This document shows, one piece after another, positions 1 through 6,275 of a DNA stretch of 6,275 nt. The translations under genes were made by a program, and so were the position numbers. A model generated the notes under the pieces. That model made no database searches. It had not been told where the DNA came from and saw only the letters and a list, made by a program, of their open reading frames with translations. Each line of letters starts with the position of its first letter. Position 1 is the first letter of the stretch. This DNA comes from Pseudomonadota bacterium (GTDB lineage Bacteria > Pseudomonadota > Gammaproteobacteria > Xanthomonadales > Xanthomonadaceae), in assembly GCA_023423605.1 (NCBI GenBank), contig JAFAFF010000054.1, forward strand, positions 1 through 6,275. Direction: 5' to 3'.

Positions 1-2451
1 CAGCCCGCCGAGGAAGCCGAAGCGGCTTCCAAGAAGATCACCCTGAACCGCCGCAAGCACCAGGAAGTGACGGTGAACGCGGGTCGCAGCAGGACCACCG
101 TGAACGTGGAAGTGCGCCAGAAGCGCACCTACGACAAGGCGGCTGCGCGCATGACCCCGGATGAGGAGCGCGCCGACATCCTGCGCAAGCTGGAGGAATC
201 CCGCCAGCGCAATCTTGAAGAGCAGGCGGCGTTGGCGGAGAAGGACCGCCTGCGCGATGAAGCCATCGTGCGCAAGCGCGAAGAGGAAATCGCCGCAAAG
301 GAGCGCGCGGAAGCCGAGAAGAAGGCGGCCGAGGAAGCTGCGGCCGCCGCCAAGGCGGCCGAGGCACTGGCTGCCAGCCAGCCCAAGGTGCGTGCGCCTA
401 TCGATGAAACCGCGCCGCGCCCGCCGCGTGTGGCGGCAGCCCCGGCTGCCCCGCGTGGCGCACCGCCACGCAGCGACGACCGCAACAGCCGTGGCGCGCC
501 GCGCAACGAGCGTGGCGCGGGCGACCGCTTCTCCGGCCAGATGCACCTGTCGGCGGCCGATCGTGCTCGTCGCGGCAACAGCAACGGCAACAACCGCGGA
601 CGTCCGGGCAGCCGTTCGGCCCCGGCCCGTCGCGATGGTCGCGGTGGCGGCAACGCCGGCCCGCACGCGTTCGAGCGTCCCACCGCACCGGTCGTGCGTG
701 AAGTGGCGATCGGTGAAACCATCACCGTGGCCGACCTGGCGCAGAAGCTTGCGCTGAAGGGCGGCGAGGTGGTGAAGGCGCTGTTCAAGATGGGCGTGAT
801 GGCCACCATCACCCAGACCATCGACCACGACACCGCCGCGCTGGTCACCGAAGAACTGGGCCACAAGGTCGTACGCGCCGACAGCGACGACGTCGAGGAC
901 GCGCTGCTGGCCGCCACCGGCGACGAGCAGGGCGAAGCCGTGCAGCGTCCGCCGGTGGTCACCATCATGGGCCACGTCGACCACGGCAAGACCTCGCTGC
1001 TGGATTACATCCGCCGCACCAAGGTCGCCACCGGTGAAGCGGGTGGCATCACCCAGCATATCGGTGCGTACCATGTTGAAACGCCGAAGGGCGTGATCAG
1101 CTTCCTGGATACCCCGGGCCACGCCGCATTCACCTCGATGCGTGCCCGCGGCGCCAAGCTGACCGACATCGTGGTGCTGGTGGTGGCCGCCGACGATGGC
1201 GTCATGCCGCAGACCAAGGAAGCGATCCAGCACGCCCGCTCGGCGAACGTGCCGCTGATCGTGGCGATCAACAAGATCGACAAGTCCGGCGCCGACCCGA
1301 TGCGCGTGAAGAACGAACTGCTCGCCGAGCAGGTCGTGTCCGAAGACTTCGGTGGCGACATCCAGATGGTGGAGATCTCGGCCAAGGCCGGGCTCGGCAT
1401 CGATGACCTGCTGGACGCCATTTCCATCCAGGCCGAACTGCTGGAACTGAAGGCCGTGGCCGAAGGCCGCGCCAGCGGCGTGGTCATCGAATCCTCGCTG
1501 GACAAGGGCCGTGGCCCGGTGGCCACGGTGCTGGTGCAGCAGGGCAGCCTGAAGAAGGGCGATTACCTGGTGTGCGGCATCCAGTACGGCCGTGTGCGTG
1601 CGCTGTTCGACGAAACCGGCAAGCAGCCGGAGTTCGCCGGCCCGTCCATCCCGGTGCAGGTCCTGGGCCTGTCCGGCGTGCCGGATGCAGGCGATGATTT
1701 CGTGGTCGTCGACGACGAGCGCCTGGCCAAGGAAGTGGCGCAGCAGCGCGAAACCAAGCGCCGCGAATCGCGCCTGGTGCAGTCCGCCGGCAGCCGCATG
1801 GAAGACATCATGGCGCAGCTCGGCAAGGGCGAGGGCCAGCAGGTGCTCAACCTGGTCATAAAGGCCGACGTGCAGGGTTCGGTGCAGGCACTGAGCCAGG
1901 CACTGGTCGGGCTGTCCAACGATGATATCCGCATCAACGTGATCCATTCCGGCGTGGGCGGCATCACCGAATCGGACGCCAACTCGGCGGTCGCTTCGAA
2001 GGCCACCGTGATCGGCTTCAATGTGCGTGCGGATGCGTCGGCCCGTCGCATCATCGAATCCAACGGCGTGGACCTGCGTTACTTCTCGATCATCTATGAC
2101 GTGATCGATCAGGTGAAACAGGTGGCTTCCGGCCTGCTGGGCGTGGAGATCCGCGAAGAGATCATCGGCATCGCCGAGGTCCGCGACGTCTTCCGCAGCT
2201 CGAAGTTCGGTGCCGTCGCCGGCTGCATGATCGTGGAAGGCGTGGTCAAGCGCAGCAAGCCGATCCGCGTGCTCCGCGACAGCGTCGTGGTGTTCGAAGG
2301 CGAGCTGGAGTCGCTGCGTCGCTTCAAGGAGAACGTCGAGGAAGTCCGCAACGGTACCGAATGCGGTATCGGCGTGAAGGCCTACAACGACGTCAAGCCG
2401 GGCGACCAGATCGAGTGCTTCGAACGCATCGAAGTGCCGCGCACGCTGTAA
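1..2451 (+). CDS. infB: Translation initiation factor IF2 (5'-truncated by window edge)
   Basis: IF2 is the cytoplasmic GTPase that brings formylmethionyl-tRNA to the 30S subunit and promotes 50S joining. The frame is open from base 1 to the TAA at 2449-2451, giving 816 residues; probably some 60-90 N-terminal residues are missing, judging from E. coli IF2 (890 aa). Numbering from the first codon in the window: an IF2-associated motif (ITLNRR...[10 protein letters not shown]) at about 13-45, a Lys/Glu/Ala-rich probable coiled coil at about 50-125, an Arg/Gly-rich linker at about 140-220, the IF2_N domain from about 231, then the G domain with G1 GHVDHGKT at 324, G2 GGIT at 348, G3 DTPGH at 370 (His374 is the expected catalytic histidine), G4 NKID at 424 and G5 SAKAG at 460. 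Domain II follows from about 490, domain III at about 610-715, and the C-terminal fMet-tRNA-binding barrel at about 725-816 with Cys742 and the ECGIG motif (Cys788) retained. First gene of the visible cluster; nusA would be expected upstream. Confidence 0.98.
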   Translation, partial: QPAEEAEAASKKITLNRRKHQEVTVNAGRSRTTVNVEVRQKRTYDKAAARMTPDEERADILRKLEESRQRNLEEQAALAEKDRLRDEAIVRKREEEIAAKERAEAEKKAAEEAAAAAKAAEALAASQPKVRAPIDETAPRPPRVAAAPAAPRGAPPRSDDRNSRGAPRNERGAGDRFSGQMHLSAADRARRGNSNGNNRGRPGSRSAPARRDGRGGGNAGPHAFERPTAPVVREVAIGETITVADLAQKLALKGGEVVKALFKMGVMATITQTIDHDTAALVTEELGHKVVRADSDDVEDALLAATGDEQGEAVQRPPVVTIMGHVDHGKTSLLDYIRRTKVATGEAGGITQHIGAYHVETPKGVISFLDTPGHAAFTSMRARGAKLTDIVVLVVAADDGVMPQTKEAIQHARSANVPLIVAINKIDKSGADPMRVKNELLAEQVVSEDFGGDIQMVEISAKAGLGIDDLLDAISIQAELLELKAVAEGRASGVVIESSLDKGRGPVATVLVQQGSLKKGDYLVCGIQYGRVRALFDETGKQPEFAGPSIPVQVLGLSGVPDAGDDFVVVDDERLAKEVAQQRETKRRESRLVQSAGSRMEDIMAQLGKGEGQQVLNLVIKADVQGSVQALSQALVGLSNDDIRINVIHSGVGGITESDANSAVASKATVIGFNVRADASARRIIESNGVDLRYFSIIYDVIDQVKQVASGLLGVEIREEIIGIAEVRDVFRSSKFGAVAGCMIVEGVVKRSKPIRVLRDSVVVFEGELESLRRFKENVEEVRNGTECGIGVKAYNDVKPGDQIECFERIEVPRTL

Positions 2452-2459
2452 TGTGATGT

Positions 2460-2518
2460 GGCCCGACCAACGGTCGGGCCCTACCGTGTATATGTAGCGC
2501 CCGACCGTTGGTCGGGCG
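2460..2518. repeat. Inverted pair of SMAG/REP-like GTAG palindromes
   Basis: Two copies of one palindrome face each other in the infB-rbfA gap. The right copy reads GTAG (2494-2497) followed by a perfect stem 2498-2506 / 2510-2518 around loop GTT. The left copy is on the minus strand: its GTAG is 2484-2481 and its stem is 2460-2468 / 2472-2480 around loop AAC. Bases 2461-2479 are the exact reverse complement of 2499-2517, and the two GTAG ends also pair, so the whole unit can fold either as two short hairpins or as one long hairpin with a 9-base loop (2485-2493). This matches the layout known for Stenotrophomonas GTAG (SMAG) REP elements, which occur as monomers and as inverted dimers and are spread by RAYT-type transposases. 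No run of T follows, so it does not look like an intrinsic terminator. In the mRNA it may stabilise or attenuate. Confidence 0.88.
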
Positions 2519-2529
2519 ACAATTGAACC

Positions 2530-2534
2530 AAGAG
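2530..2534 (+). promoter_or_regulatory. Ribosome binding site deciding the rbfA GTG start
   Basis: AAGAG sits 6 bases before GTG at 2541. It is a modest Shine-Dalgarno match, but it is the only one in the gap and it supports 2541 over the in-frame TTG at 2508, which lies inside the repeat hairpin. Confidence 0.55.
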
Positions 2535-2540
2535 CCTCTC

Positions 2541-2900
2541 GTGCCCAAGACCTTCCATCGAACCGACCGTGTCTCCGCCCAGTTGCGCCGCGAGCTTGGC
2601 ACCCTGGTGCACAATGCCGTGCGCGAGCATGGGTTGCCCTCGGTGAGCGTGTCCGACGTGGAAGTCACCCGCGACATGGCGCACGCCAAGGTGTTCGTCA
2701 CCGCCCTGATGCCGGAACGTTCGGAAGAAGCCGTGAAGGGCCTGAAGGAACTGGCGTGGAACCTGCGCATGGAGCTGGCACGGGCGATGAAGCTGCGCCA
2801 CGTCCCGGAACTGCATTTCCATTACGACGATTCGGTGGACCGCGGCGAACACATCGACAAGCTGCTGCGCGATCTGCCGCCGGCCCCCACCGACGAATGA
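2541..2900 (+). CDS. rbfA: 30S ribosome-binding factor A
   Basis: RbfA binds the immature 30S subunit near the 16S rRNA 5' helix and neck, and is needed for late 30S maturation, mainly in the cold. The product is 119 residues; E. coli RbfA has 133, and the difference is mainly a shorter C-terminal tail. The fold is a single type-II KH domain: N-terminal helix with [13 protein letters not shown] (8-20), strand [10 protein letters not shown] (36-45), AKVFV (49-53), helix 61-84, and the strongly conserved [18 protein letters not shown] (85-102). In other RbfA proteins an AxG kink replaces the KH GxxG; here the aligned triplet is L71-A72-W73, without glycine. GTG at 2541 is chosen because [12 protein letters not shown] begins where the family begins and AAGAG precedes it. 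It lies 89 bases after infB, across the repeat pair. Identity is secure; the exact start slightly less so. Confidence 0.95.
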   Translation: MPKTFHRTDRVSAQLRRELGTLVHNAVREHGLPSVSVSDVEVTRDMAHAKVFVTALMPERSEEAVKGLKELAWNLRMELARAMKLRHVPELHFHYDDSVDRGEHIDKLLRDLPPAPTDE

Positions 2901-3009
2901 CCTGGCGCCGGGCGCTGCCCGGCTGCCGATCCTCCAGACCCGACCGGGCGGGCGCCGCCCGTCATCGCGTGGCTGTTATCGTCGGCGTGGCCGACGTCGT
3001 GTGAATCCC
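2901..3009 (+). other. Structured GC-rich spacer between rbfA and truB
   Basis: The 109-base gap holds three consecutive small hairpins: 2907-2913 / 2917-2923 (7 bp, loop GCT), 2945-2950 / 2956-2961 (6 bp, loop of 5) and 2980-2986 / 2990-2996 (7 bp, loop GTG). None is followed by a T run and none carries a GTAG tip. I see no convincing promoter or Shine-Dalgarno in it. GC-rich sequence forms short stems easily, so their role is uncertain. Confidence 0.5.
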
Positions 3010-3918
3010 ATGACCCGAATCCAATTCCGTCGCCTGGACGGCATCCTGCTGCTGGACAAGCCCACCGGGATGAGCTCCAACGCCGCCCTGCAGGTTGCCC
3101 GGCGCCTGTTCCGTGCCGAAAAGGGTGGCCATACCGGCAGCCTGGATCCGCTGGCTACCGGCCTGCTGCCGCTGTGCTTCGGCGAGGCGACCAAGATCGC
3201 CGGCCTGCTGCTGGGATCGGCCAAGGCCTATGACGCGGAGATCGTGCTCGGCCGCACCACCGATACCGACGATGCCGAAGGGCAGGTGCTGGTCGAGCGA
3301 CCAGTGCCGGCTATCGATGCGGCCACCCTGCAGGCCGCGCTCGTGCCGTTGACCGGGCGCATCCGCCAGCGCGCCCCGATCTATTCGGCACTGAAGCAGG
3401 GCGGTGAGCCGTTGTATGTGAAGGCGCGCCGCGGCGATGCCATCGAGGCGCCCGAACGCGATGTCCACGTGCAGGCCATCGACGTACTGGAGCAGGCGCC
3501 GGACCGGCTGCGGCTGCGCGTGACCTGTGGTTCCGGCACCTATATCCGCAGCATTGCCCGCGACCTGGGCCAGGCGCTGGGGTGCGGAGCCCATATCAGC
3601 GCCCTGCGCCGGCTATGGGTGGAGCCCTTTTCCGAGCCGGCCATGGTGACGCTGGATACCCTGCGCGCCATGGCCGAGGCCGGAGATGAAGCCGGCATGG
3701 ATGCCCTGCTGCTGCCGCTGGCGGCCGGTCTGGCGGGCTACCCGCACGTTCAGCTGGATGCACGGCAGGCCGAGCGCTTCTGCATGGGCCAGCGCCTGCG
3801 CGATCCGTCCTGGCCGGCCGGCCTGGTGGCCGTGTTCGACAGCGAGGGTGGCGCGCGTGGCCTCGGCCAGGTCGACGACACTGGCCTGCTGGCCTCCCAG
3901 CGGCGTTTCAATCTGTGA
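3010..3918 (+). CDS. truB: tRNA pseudouridine(55) synthase
   Basis: TruB isomerises U55 in the T-loop of nearly all tRNAs to pseudouridine and also acts as a tRNA chaperone. The product is 302 residues, close to E. coli TruB (314). Visible are the start motif [14 protein letters not shown] (11-24), the catalytic motif [16 protein letters not shown] (39-54) with nucleophile Asp46 (Asp48 in E. coli) and His41, the base-stacking Tyr74 in KAYDAE, the [12 protein letters not shown] motif with its conserved Arg, the [12 protein letters not shown] segment, and a C-terminal PUA-like part ending in a [11 protein letters not shown] motif at the tail. All active-site residues I can check are present. 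ATG at 3010 is preferred because the family starts a few residues before [11 protein letters not shown]; an in-frame GTG at 3001 would add three residues. Neither start has a clear Shine-Dalgarno. It lies 109 bases after rbfA and is probably cotranscribed with it. Confidence 0.97.
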   Translation: MTRIQFRRLDGILLLDKPTGMSSNAALQVARRLFRAEKGGHTGSLDPLATGLLPLCFGEATKIAGLLLGSAKAYDAEIVLGRTTDTDDAEGQVLVERPVPAIDAATLQAALVPLTGRIRQRAPIYSALKQGGEPLYVKARRGDAIEAPERDVHVQAIDVLEQAPDRLRLRVTCGSGTYIRSIARDLGQALGCGAHISALRRLWVEPFSEPAMVTLDTLRAMAEAGDEAGMDALLLPLAAGLAGYPHVQLDARQAERFCMGQRLRDPSWPAGLVAVFDSEGGARGLGQVDDTGLLASQRRFNL

Positions 3919-3923
3919 CATCC

Positions 3924-3945
3924 ACCGGGGCGGTTCAGCCCTGGT
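3924..3945 (+). terminator. Hairpin after truB, possible weak terminator
   Basis: Six bases after the truB stop, 3924-3931 pairs with 3938-3945 (8 bp with one G-U, loop of 6). The downstream sequence CCTTGTTCC is only weakly T-rich, so termination, if any, would be partial. Part of this downstream stretch is the -35 box of the rpsO promoter. Confidence 0.35.
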
Positions 3946-3947
3946 CC

Positions 3948-3976
3948 TTGTTCCGGAAGGGCGCTGCCGTTACAAT
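3948..3976 (+). promoter_or_regulatory. Sigma-70-type promoter for rpsO
   Basis: A -35 box TTGTTC (3948-3953) and a -10 box TACAAT (3971-3976) are separated by exactly 17 bases. The -10 matches the consensus at five of six positions; the -35 matches at the key TTG. TTTTG directly follows the -10, an AT-rich patch that stands out from the GC-rich surroundings. The start point would be near 3983, giving an rpsO leader of about 105 bases. An own promoter for rpsO inside this cluster is known in E. coli. Confidence 0.7.
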
Positions 3977-3982
3977 TTTGCG

Positions 3983-4088
3983 GCCCTTTCCGGGGCGGCC
4001 TGCGTCCTGCAGGCCCATATCAGCCTACGGCGAGCCAGGCGGTGCGTCCTGAACGTTCCTGCCGGCCCCGCATCTCAAGAGAAAAGAC
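3983..4088 (+). promoter_or_regulatory. rpsO leader, candidate S15 autoregulatory region
   Basis: The leader contains a clear stem-loop, 3997-4003 / 4009-4015 (7 bp, loop GTCCT), and further downstream a possible weaker GGCGG/CTGCC pairing (4038-4042 region with 4059-4063) around a GAACGTTC palindrome (4051-4058). The start codon is preceded by AAGAG (4077-4081) at 7 bases. S15 represses its own mRNA in several bacteria through leader structures that differ between lineages. Here the structure is visible; binding by S15 is inferred. Confidence 0.4.
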
Positions 4089-4349
4089 ATGTCGATCGAC
4101 ACCCAGAAGGTTATTGAAGACAACAAGCGCAGCGCCGCCGACACCGGTTCCCCGGAAGTCCAGGTCGCCCTGCTGACCGCCCGCATCGAACTGCTGACCG
4201 GCCACTTCAAGACCCACAAGAAGGACCACCACAGCCGTCGTGGCCTGCTGCAGATGGTCAACCGCCGTCGCAGCCTGCTCGACTACCTGAAGAAGAAGGA
4301 CGTCGAGCGTTACAAGGGCCTGATCGAAAAGCTCGGCCTGCGTCGCTGA
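4089..4349 (+). CDS. rpsO: 30S ribosomal protein S15
   Basis: S15 is a primary binding protein of the 16S rRNA central domain, recognising the three-way junction of helices 20-22, and forms bridge B4 with the 50S subunit. The product is 86 residues (E. coli: 89), all helical. The hallmark [15 protein letters not shown] (19-33) and [25 protein letters not shown] (43-67) blocks and the C-terminal LIEKLGLRR are intact; the His-Asp-His-Ser stretch contacts rRNA. ATG at 4089 has AAGAG 7 bases upstream. The gene has its own promoter in front and a strong terminator 12 bases behind, so it can be made as a short monocistronic message, as well as by readthrough from truB. Confidence 0.98.
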   Translation: MSIDTQKVIEDNKRSAADTGSPEVQVALLTARIELLTGHFKTHKKDHHSRRGLLQMVNRRRSLLDYLKKKDVERYKGLIEKLGLRR

Positions 4350-4361
4350 GCAACGAATCCC

Positions 4362-4394
4362 CCGCGGCGCAGTGATGCGCCGCGGTTTTGTTTT
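4362..4394 (+). terminator. Intrinsic terminator after rpsO
   Basis: A perfect 10-bp stem, 4362-4371 with 4376-4385, closes a GTGA loop and is followed at once by TTTTGTTTT (4386-4394). This is a textbook Rho-independent terminator. It lies between rpsO and pnp, the same place as the rpsO terminator in E. coli, so pnp must be reached by readthrough or have its own start. Confidence 0.93.
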
Positions 4395-4495
4395 GTAGCA
4401 CCGCACTACCTATTCGGGCCGGAACGACCGGCCACCCGCAGGCGGCAAGGGTCGCCGACGGTCCATTCGCAGACAGCATCCCAAGGACACCCTCC
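4395..4495 (+). promoter_or_regulatory. pnp leader with two hairpins and RBS
   Basis: After the terminator, the leader has hairpin 4417-4422 / 4428-4433 (GGCCGG/CCGGCC, loop AACGA) and hairpin 4441-4446 / 4451-4456 (6 bp with one G-U, loop AAGG). The ribosome binding site AAGGA at 4483-4487 is 8 bases before GTG at 4496 and fixes that start. In E. coli the pnp leader is a long duplex cut by RNase III for autoregulation; a duplex of that length is not evident here. No strong promoter is seen; TTGTTT at 4388 with a TATTCG-like -10 at 4411 is a poor candidate. Confidence 0.5.
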
Positions 4496-6275
4496 GTGGC
4501 AAAAATCACCAAAACCTTCCAGTACGGCAAACACACCGTCACGCTTGAGACCGGCGAAATCGCCCGCCAGGCTGGCGGTGCCGTCATCGTCAAGTTCGAC
4601 GACACCGTGCTGCTGGTCTCCGCCGTCGCCGCCCGCAGCGCGCGTGAGGGCCAGGACTTCTTCCCGCTGACCGTCGATTATCAGGAGAAGTTCTACGCCG
4701 GTGGCCGCATCCCGGGTGGCTTCTTCAAGCGCGAAGGCCGCGCCACCGAGAAGGAAACCCTGATCTCGCGCCTGATCGACCGTCCGATCCGTCCGCTGTT
4801 CCCGGAAGACTACAAGAACGAAGTGCAGATCATCGCCACGGTGATGTCGCTGAACCCGGACATCGACGGTGACATCCCGGCGCTGATCGGTGCCTCGGCC
4901 GCGCTGGCCCTGGCCGGTACCCCGTTCAAGGGTCCGATCGGTGCCGCCAAGGTCGGTTACCGCAACGGTGAGTACATCCTCAACCCGACCGTGACCGAGC
5001 TGAAGGACTCGCAGCTGGAGCTGGTGGTTGCCGGTACCTCCAATGCCGTGCTGATGGTGGAATCCGAAGCCGCGCTGCTGTCCGAGGAAGTGATGTTGGG
5101 CGCCGTGACGTTCGGTCACCGCGAACTGCAGAAGGTCATCCAGGTCATCAACGAACTGGTCACCGAAGCCGGTACCCAGCCGTCGACCTGGACGGCTCCG
5201 GCCAAGAACGAAGCGCTGATCAGCGCGCTGAAGGAAGCCGTGGGCCCGCGTCTGGGCGAAGCCTTCCAGGTGCGTGACAAGCTGCAGCGCCGCGATGCCA
5301 TCGCTGCCATCAAGAAGGACGTGGTCGAAGCCCTGGCCGGCCGTGTCGCCGCCGAAGGCTGGAACCCGGCCGAGCTGTCGAAGGAGTTCGGCGAGCTGGA
5401 ATACAGCACCATGCGCAACGCCGTACTGGACACCAAGGTCCGCATCGACGGCCGTGCGCTGGACACCGTGCGTCCGATCACCGTGGGCACCAAGATCCTG
5501 CCGCGCGTGCATGGCTCGGCGCTGTTCACCCGTGGCGAGACCCAGGCGATCGTGGCGATCACCCTGGGCACCGCGCGCGATGGCCAGGTCATCGATGCCG
5601 TGTCGGGTGAGTACAAGGAAAACTTCCTGTTCCACTACAACTTCCCCCCCTACTCGGTGGGTGAGTGCGGCCGCATGATGGGCCCGAAGCGTCGCGAAAT
5701 CGGTCACGGTCGCCTGGCCAAGCGCGGCGTGCTGGCCGTGATGCCGACCGTGGAAGAGTTCCCGTACACCATCCGTGTCGTGTCGGAAATCACCGAATCC
5801 AATGGCTCCTCGTCGATGGCCTCGGTGTGCGGTTCGTCGCTGGCCCTGATGGACGCCGGTGTGCCGGTGAAGGCGCCGGTGGCCGGTATCGCCATGGGCC
5901 TGGTCAAGGAAGGCGAGCGCTTCGTCGTTCTGTCCGACATCCTGGGTGACGAAGATCACCTGGGCGACATGGACTTCAAGGTTGCCGGTACCGCCGAAGG
6001 TGTCTCTGCCCTGCAGATGGACATCAAGATCGAAGGCATCACCGAAGAAATCATGAAGCAGGCACTGCAGCAGGCCAAGGCCGGCCGTCTGCATATCCTG
6101 GGCGAAATGTCCAAGGGCCTGACCGAGCCGCGTTCGGAGCTGTCCGATTACGCGCCGCGCCTGCTGACCATCAAGATCCACCCGGACAAGATCCGCGAAG
6201 TGATCGGCAAGGGTGGTTCCACCATCCAGGCCATCACCAAGGAAACCGGCACCCAGATCGACATCCAGGATGACG
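4496..6275 (+). CDS. pnp: Polyribonucleotide nucleotidyltransferase (PNPase), 3'-truncated by window edge
   Basis: PNPase degrades RNA 3' to 5' by phosphorolysis, releasing nucleoside diphosphates, and can run in reverse to add tails; in gammaproteobacteria it works as a trimer, partly in the RNase E degradosome. The window holds 593 codons of roughly 700 expected. In order: first RNase PH domain with the RNA-gating loop FFKR (76-79; FFRR in E. coli) and [12 protein letters not shown], the helical linker domain at about 220-310, the second RNase PH domain with [10 protein letters not shown], the phosphate-binding triplet Ser438-440 in [11 protein letters not shown], and metal/catalytic residues Asp487, Asp493 and Lys495 in [16 protein letters not shown], then the KH domain from about 560 with GKGG at 571-574. 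The rest of KH and the S1 domain lie beyond the edge. The start is GTG at 4496 ([11 protein letters not shown]) with AAGGA at 8 bases. The catalytic centre is intact, so an active enzyme is expected. Confidence 0.98.
   Translation, partial: MAKITKTFQYGKHTVTLETGEIARQAGGAVIVKFDDTVLLVSAVAARSAREGQDFFPLTVDYQEKFYAGGRIPGGFFKREGRATEKETLISRLIDRPIRPLFPEDYKNEVQIIATVMSLNPDIDGDIPALIGASAALALAGTPFKGPIGAAKVGYRNGEYILNPTVTELKDSQLELVVAGTSNAVLMVESEAALLSEEVMLGAVTFGHRELQKVIQVINELVTEAGTQPSTWTAPAKNEALISALKEAVGPRLGEAFQVRDKLQRRDAIAAIKKDVVEALAGRVAAEGWNPAELSKEFGELEYSTMRNAVLDTKVRIDGRALDTVRPITVGTKILPRVHGSALFTRGETQAIVAITLGTARDGQVIDAVSGEYKENFLFHYNFPPYSVGECGRMMGPKRREIGHGRLAKRGVLAVMPTVEEFPYTIRVVSEITESNGSSSMASVCGSSLALMDAGVPVKAPVAGIAMGLVKEGERFVVLSDILGDEDHLGDMDFKVAGTAEGVSALQMDIKIEGITEEIMKQALQQAKAGRLHILGEMSKGLTEPRSELSDYAPRLLTIKIHPDKIREVIGKGGSTIQAITKETGTQIDIQDD

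Noticed and set aside
129..989. A 286-codon minus-strand frame opposite infB
   Set aside because: The product is a Ser/Ala/Arg-rich low-complexity shadow of the infB frame, without domain or ribosome binding site.
2460..2518. The infB-rbfA hairpins as an intrinsic terminator
   Set aside because: No T run follows either stem, and the GTAG tips and exact inverted duplication identify a REP-type repeat instead.
2508..2540. Upstream TTG start that would lengthen RbfA by 11 residues
   Set aside because: The TTG lies in the loop of the repeat hairpin, has no Shine-Dalgarno, and the extra residues are not part of the family; GTG 2541 fits better.
2756..3004. An 82-codon plus-strand frame overlapping the rbfA end and the truB spacer
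   Set aside because: It is out of frame within rbfA for most of its length, the product is Arg/Ala/Pro-rich without a motif, and there is no ribosome binding site.
3001..3009. GTG at 3001 as the truB start
   Set aside because: It adds only three residues, has no better ribosome binding site than ATG 3010, and ATG is the more usual start.
4395..4409. GTAG...CTAC after the rpsO terminator as a further SMAG element
   Set aside because: Only the 4-base arms match; the characteristic GC palindrome next to GTAG is absent.
4406..6181. A 591-codon open frame on the minus strand opposite pnp
   Set aside because: It mirrors the pnp codons; the product is rich in His, Gln, Asp and Gly with no recognisable domain. 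Long antisense frames are common opposite high-GC genes with biased third positions.

Overview
The window is high in GC and codes on the plus strand throughout. It carries a classic translation and RNA-metabolism cluster in the order infB - rbfA - truB - rpsO - pnp, the same order as in Escherichia coli and most gammaproteobacteria. Protein sequences together with a GTAG-tipped palindromic repeat pair between infB and rbfA point to Xanthomonadaceae. Stenotrophomonas is the best guess, because GTAG-headed palindromes are the hallmark of its SMAG repeats. The genus is inferred from memory of these families, not from a search.

Layout: 1-2451 is the 3' part of infB (IF2; the N-terminal start lies before the window). 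2460-2518 is an inverted pair of SMAG/REP-like palindromes. 2541-2900 is rbfA, with a GTG start. 2901-3009 is a short GC-rich spacer holding three small hairpins. 3010-3918 is truB. 3919-4088 holds a hairpin, a good sigma-70-type promoter (TTGTTC-17-TACAAT) and the rpsO leader. 4089-4349 is rpsO. 4362-4394 is a strong intrinsic terminator. 4395-4495 is the pnp leader with two hairpins. 4496-6275 is pnp (PNPase), cut by the window end inside its KH domain.

How the genes work together: IF2 delivers initiator tRNA to the 30S subunit, RbfA matures the 30S subunit in the cold, TruB makes pseudouridine 55 in tRNA, S15 is a primary 16S rRNA-binding protein, and PNPase degrades RNA. The cluster couples ribosome assembly and initiation with tRNA modification and RNA turnover. 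The punctuation (repeat pair, internal promoter, terminator before pnp) suggests that infB-rbfA-truB, rpsO and pnp can be expressed to different levels although they are co-oriented.

All five genes are ordinary housekeeping genes with intact key motifs. I see no mobile element, CRISPR array, phage gene, RNA gene or undescribed multi-gene system. The points worth a second look are in the non-coding gaps and in one unusual residue of RbfA.
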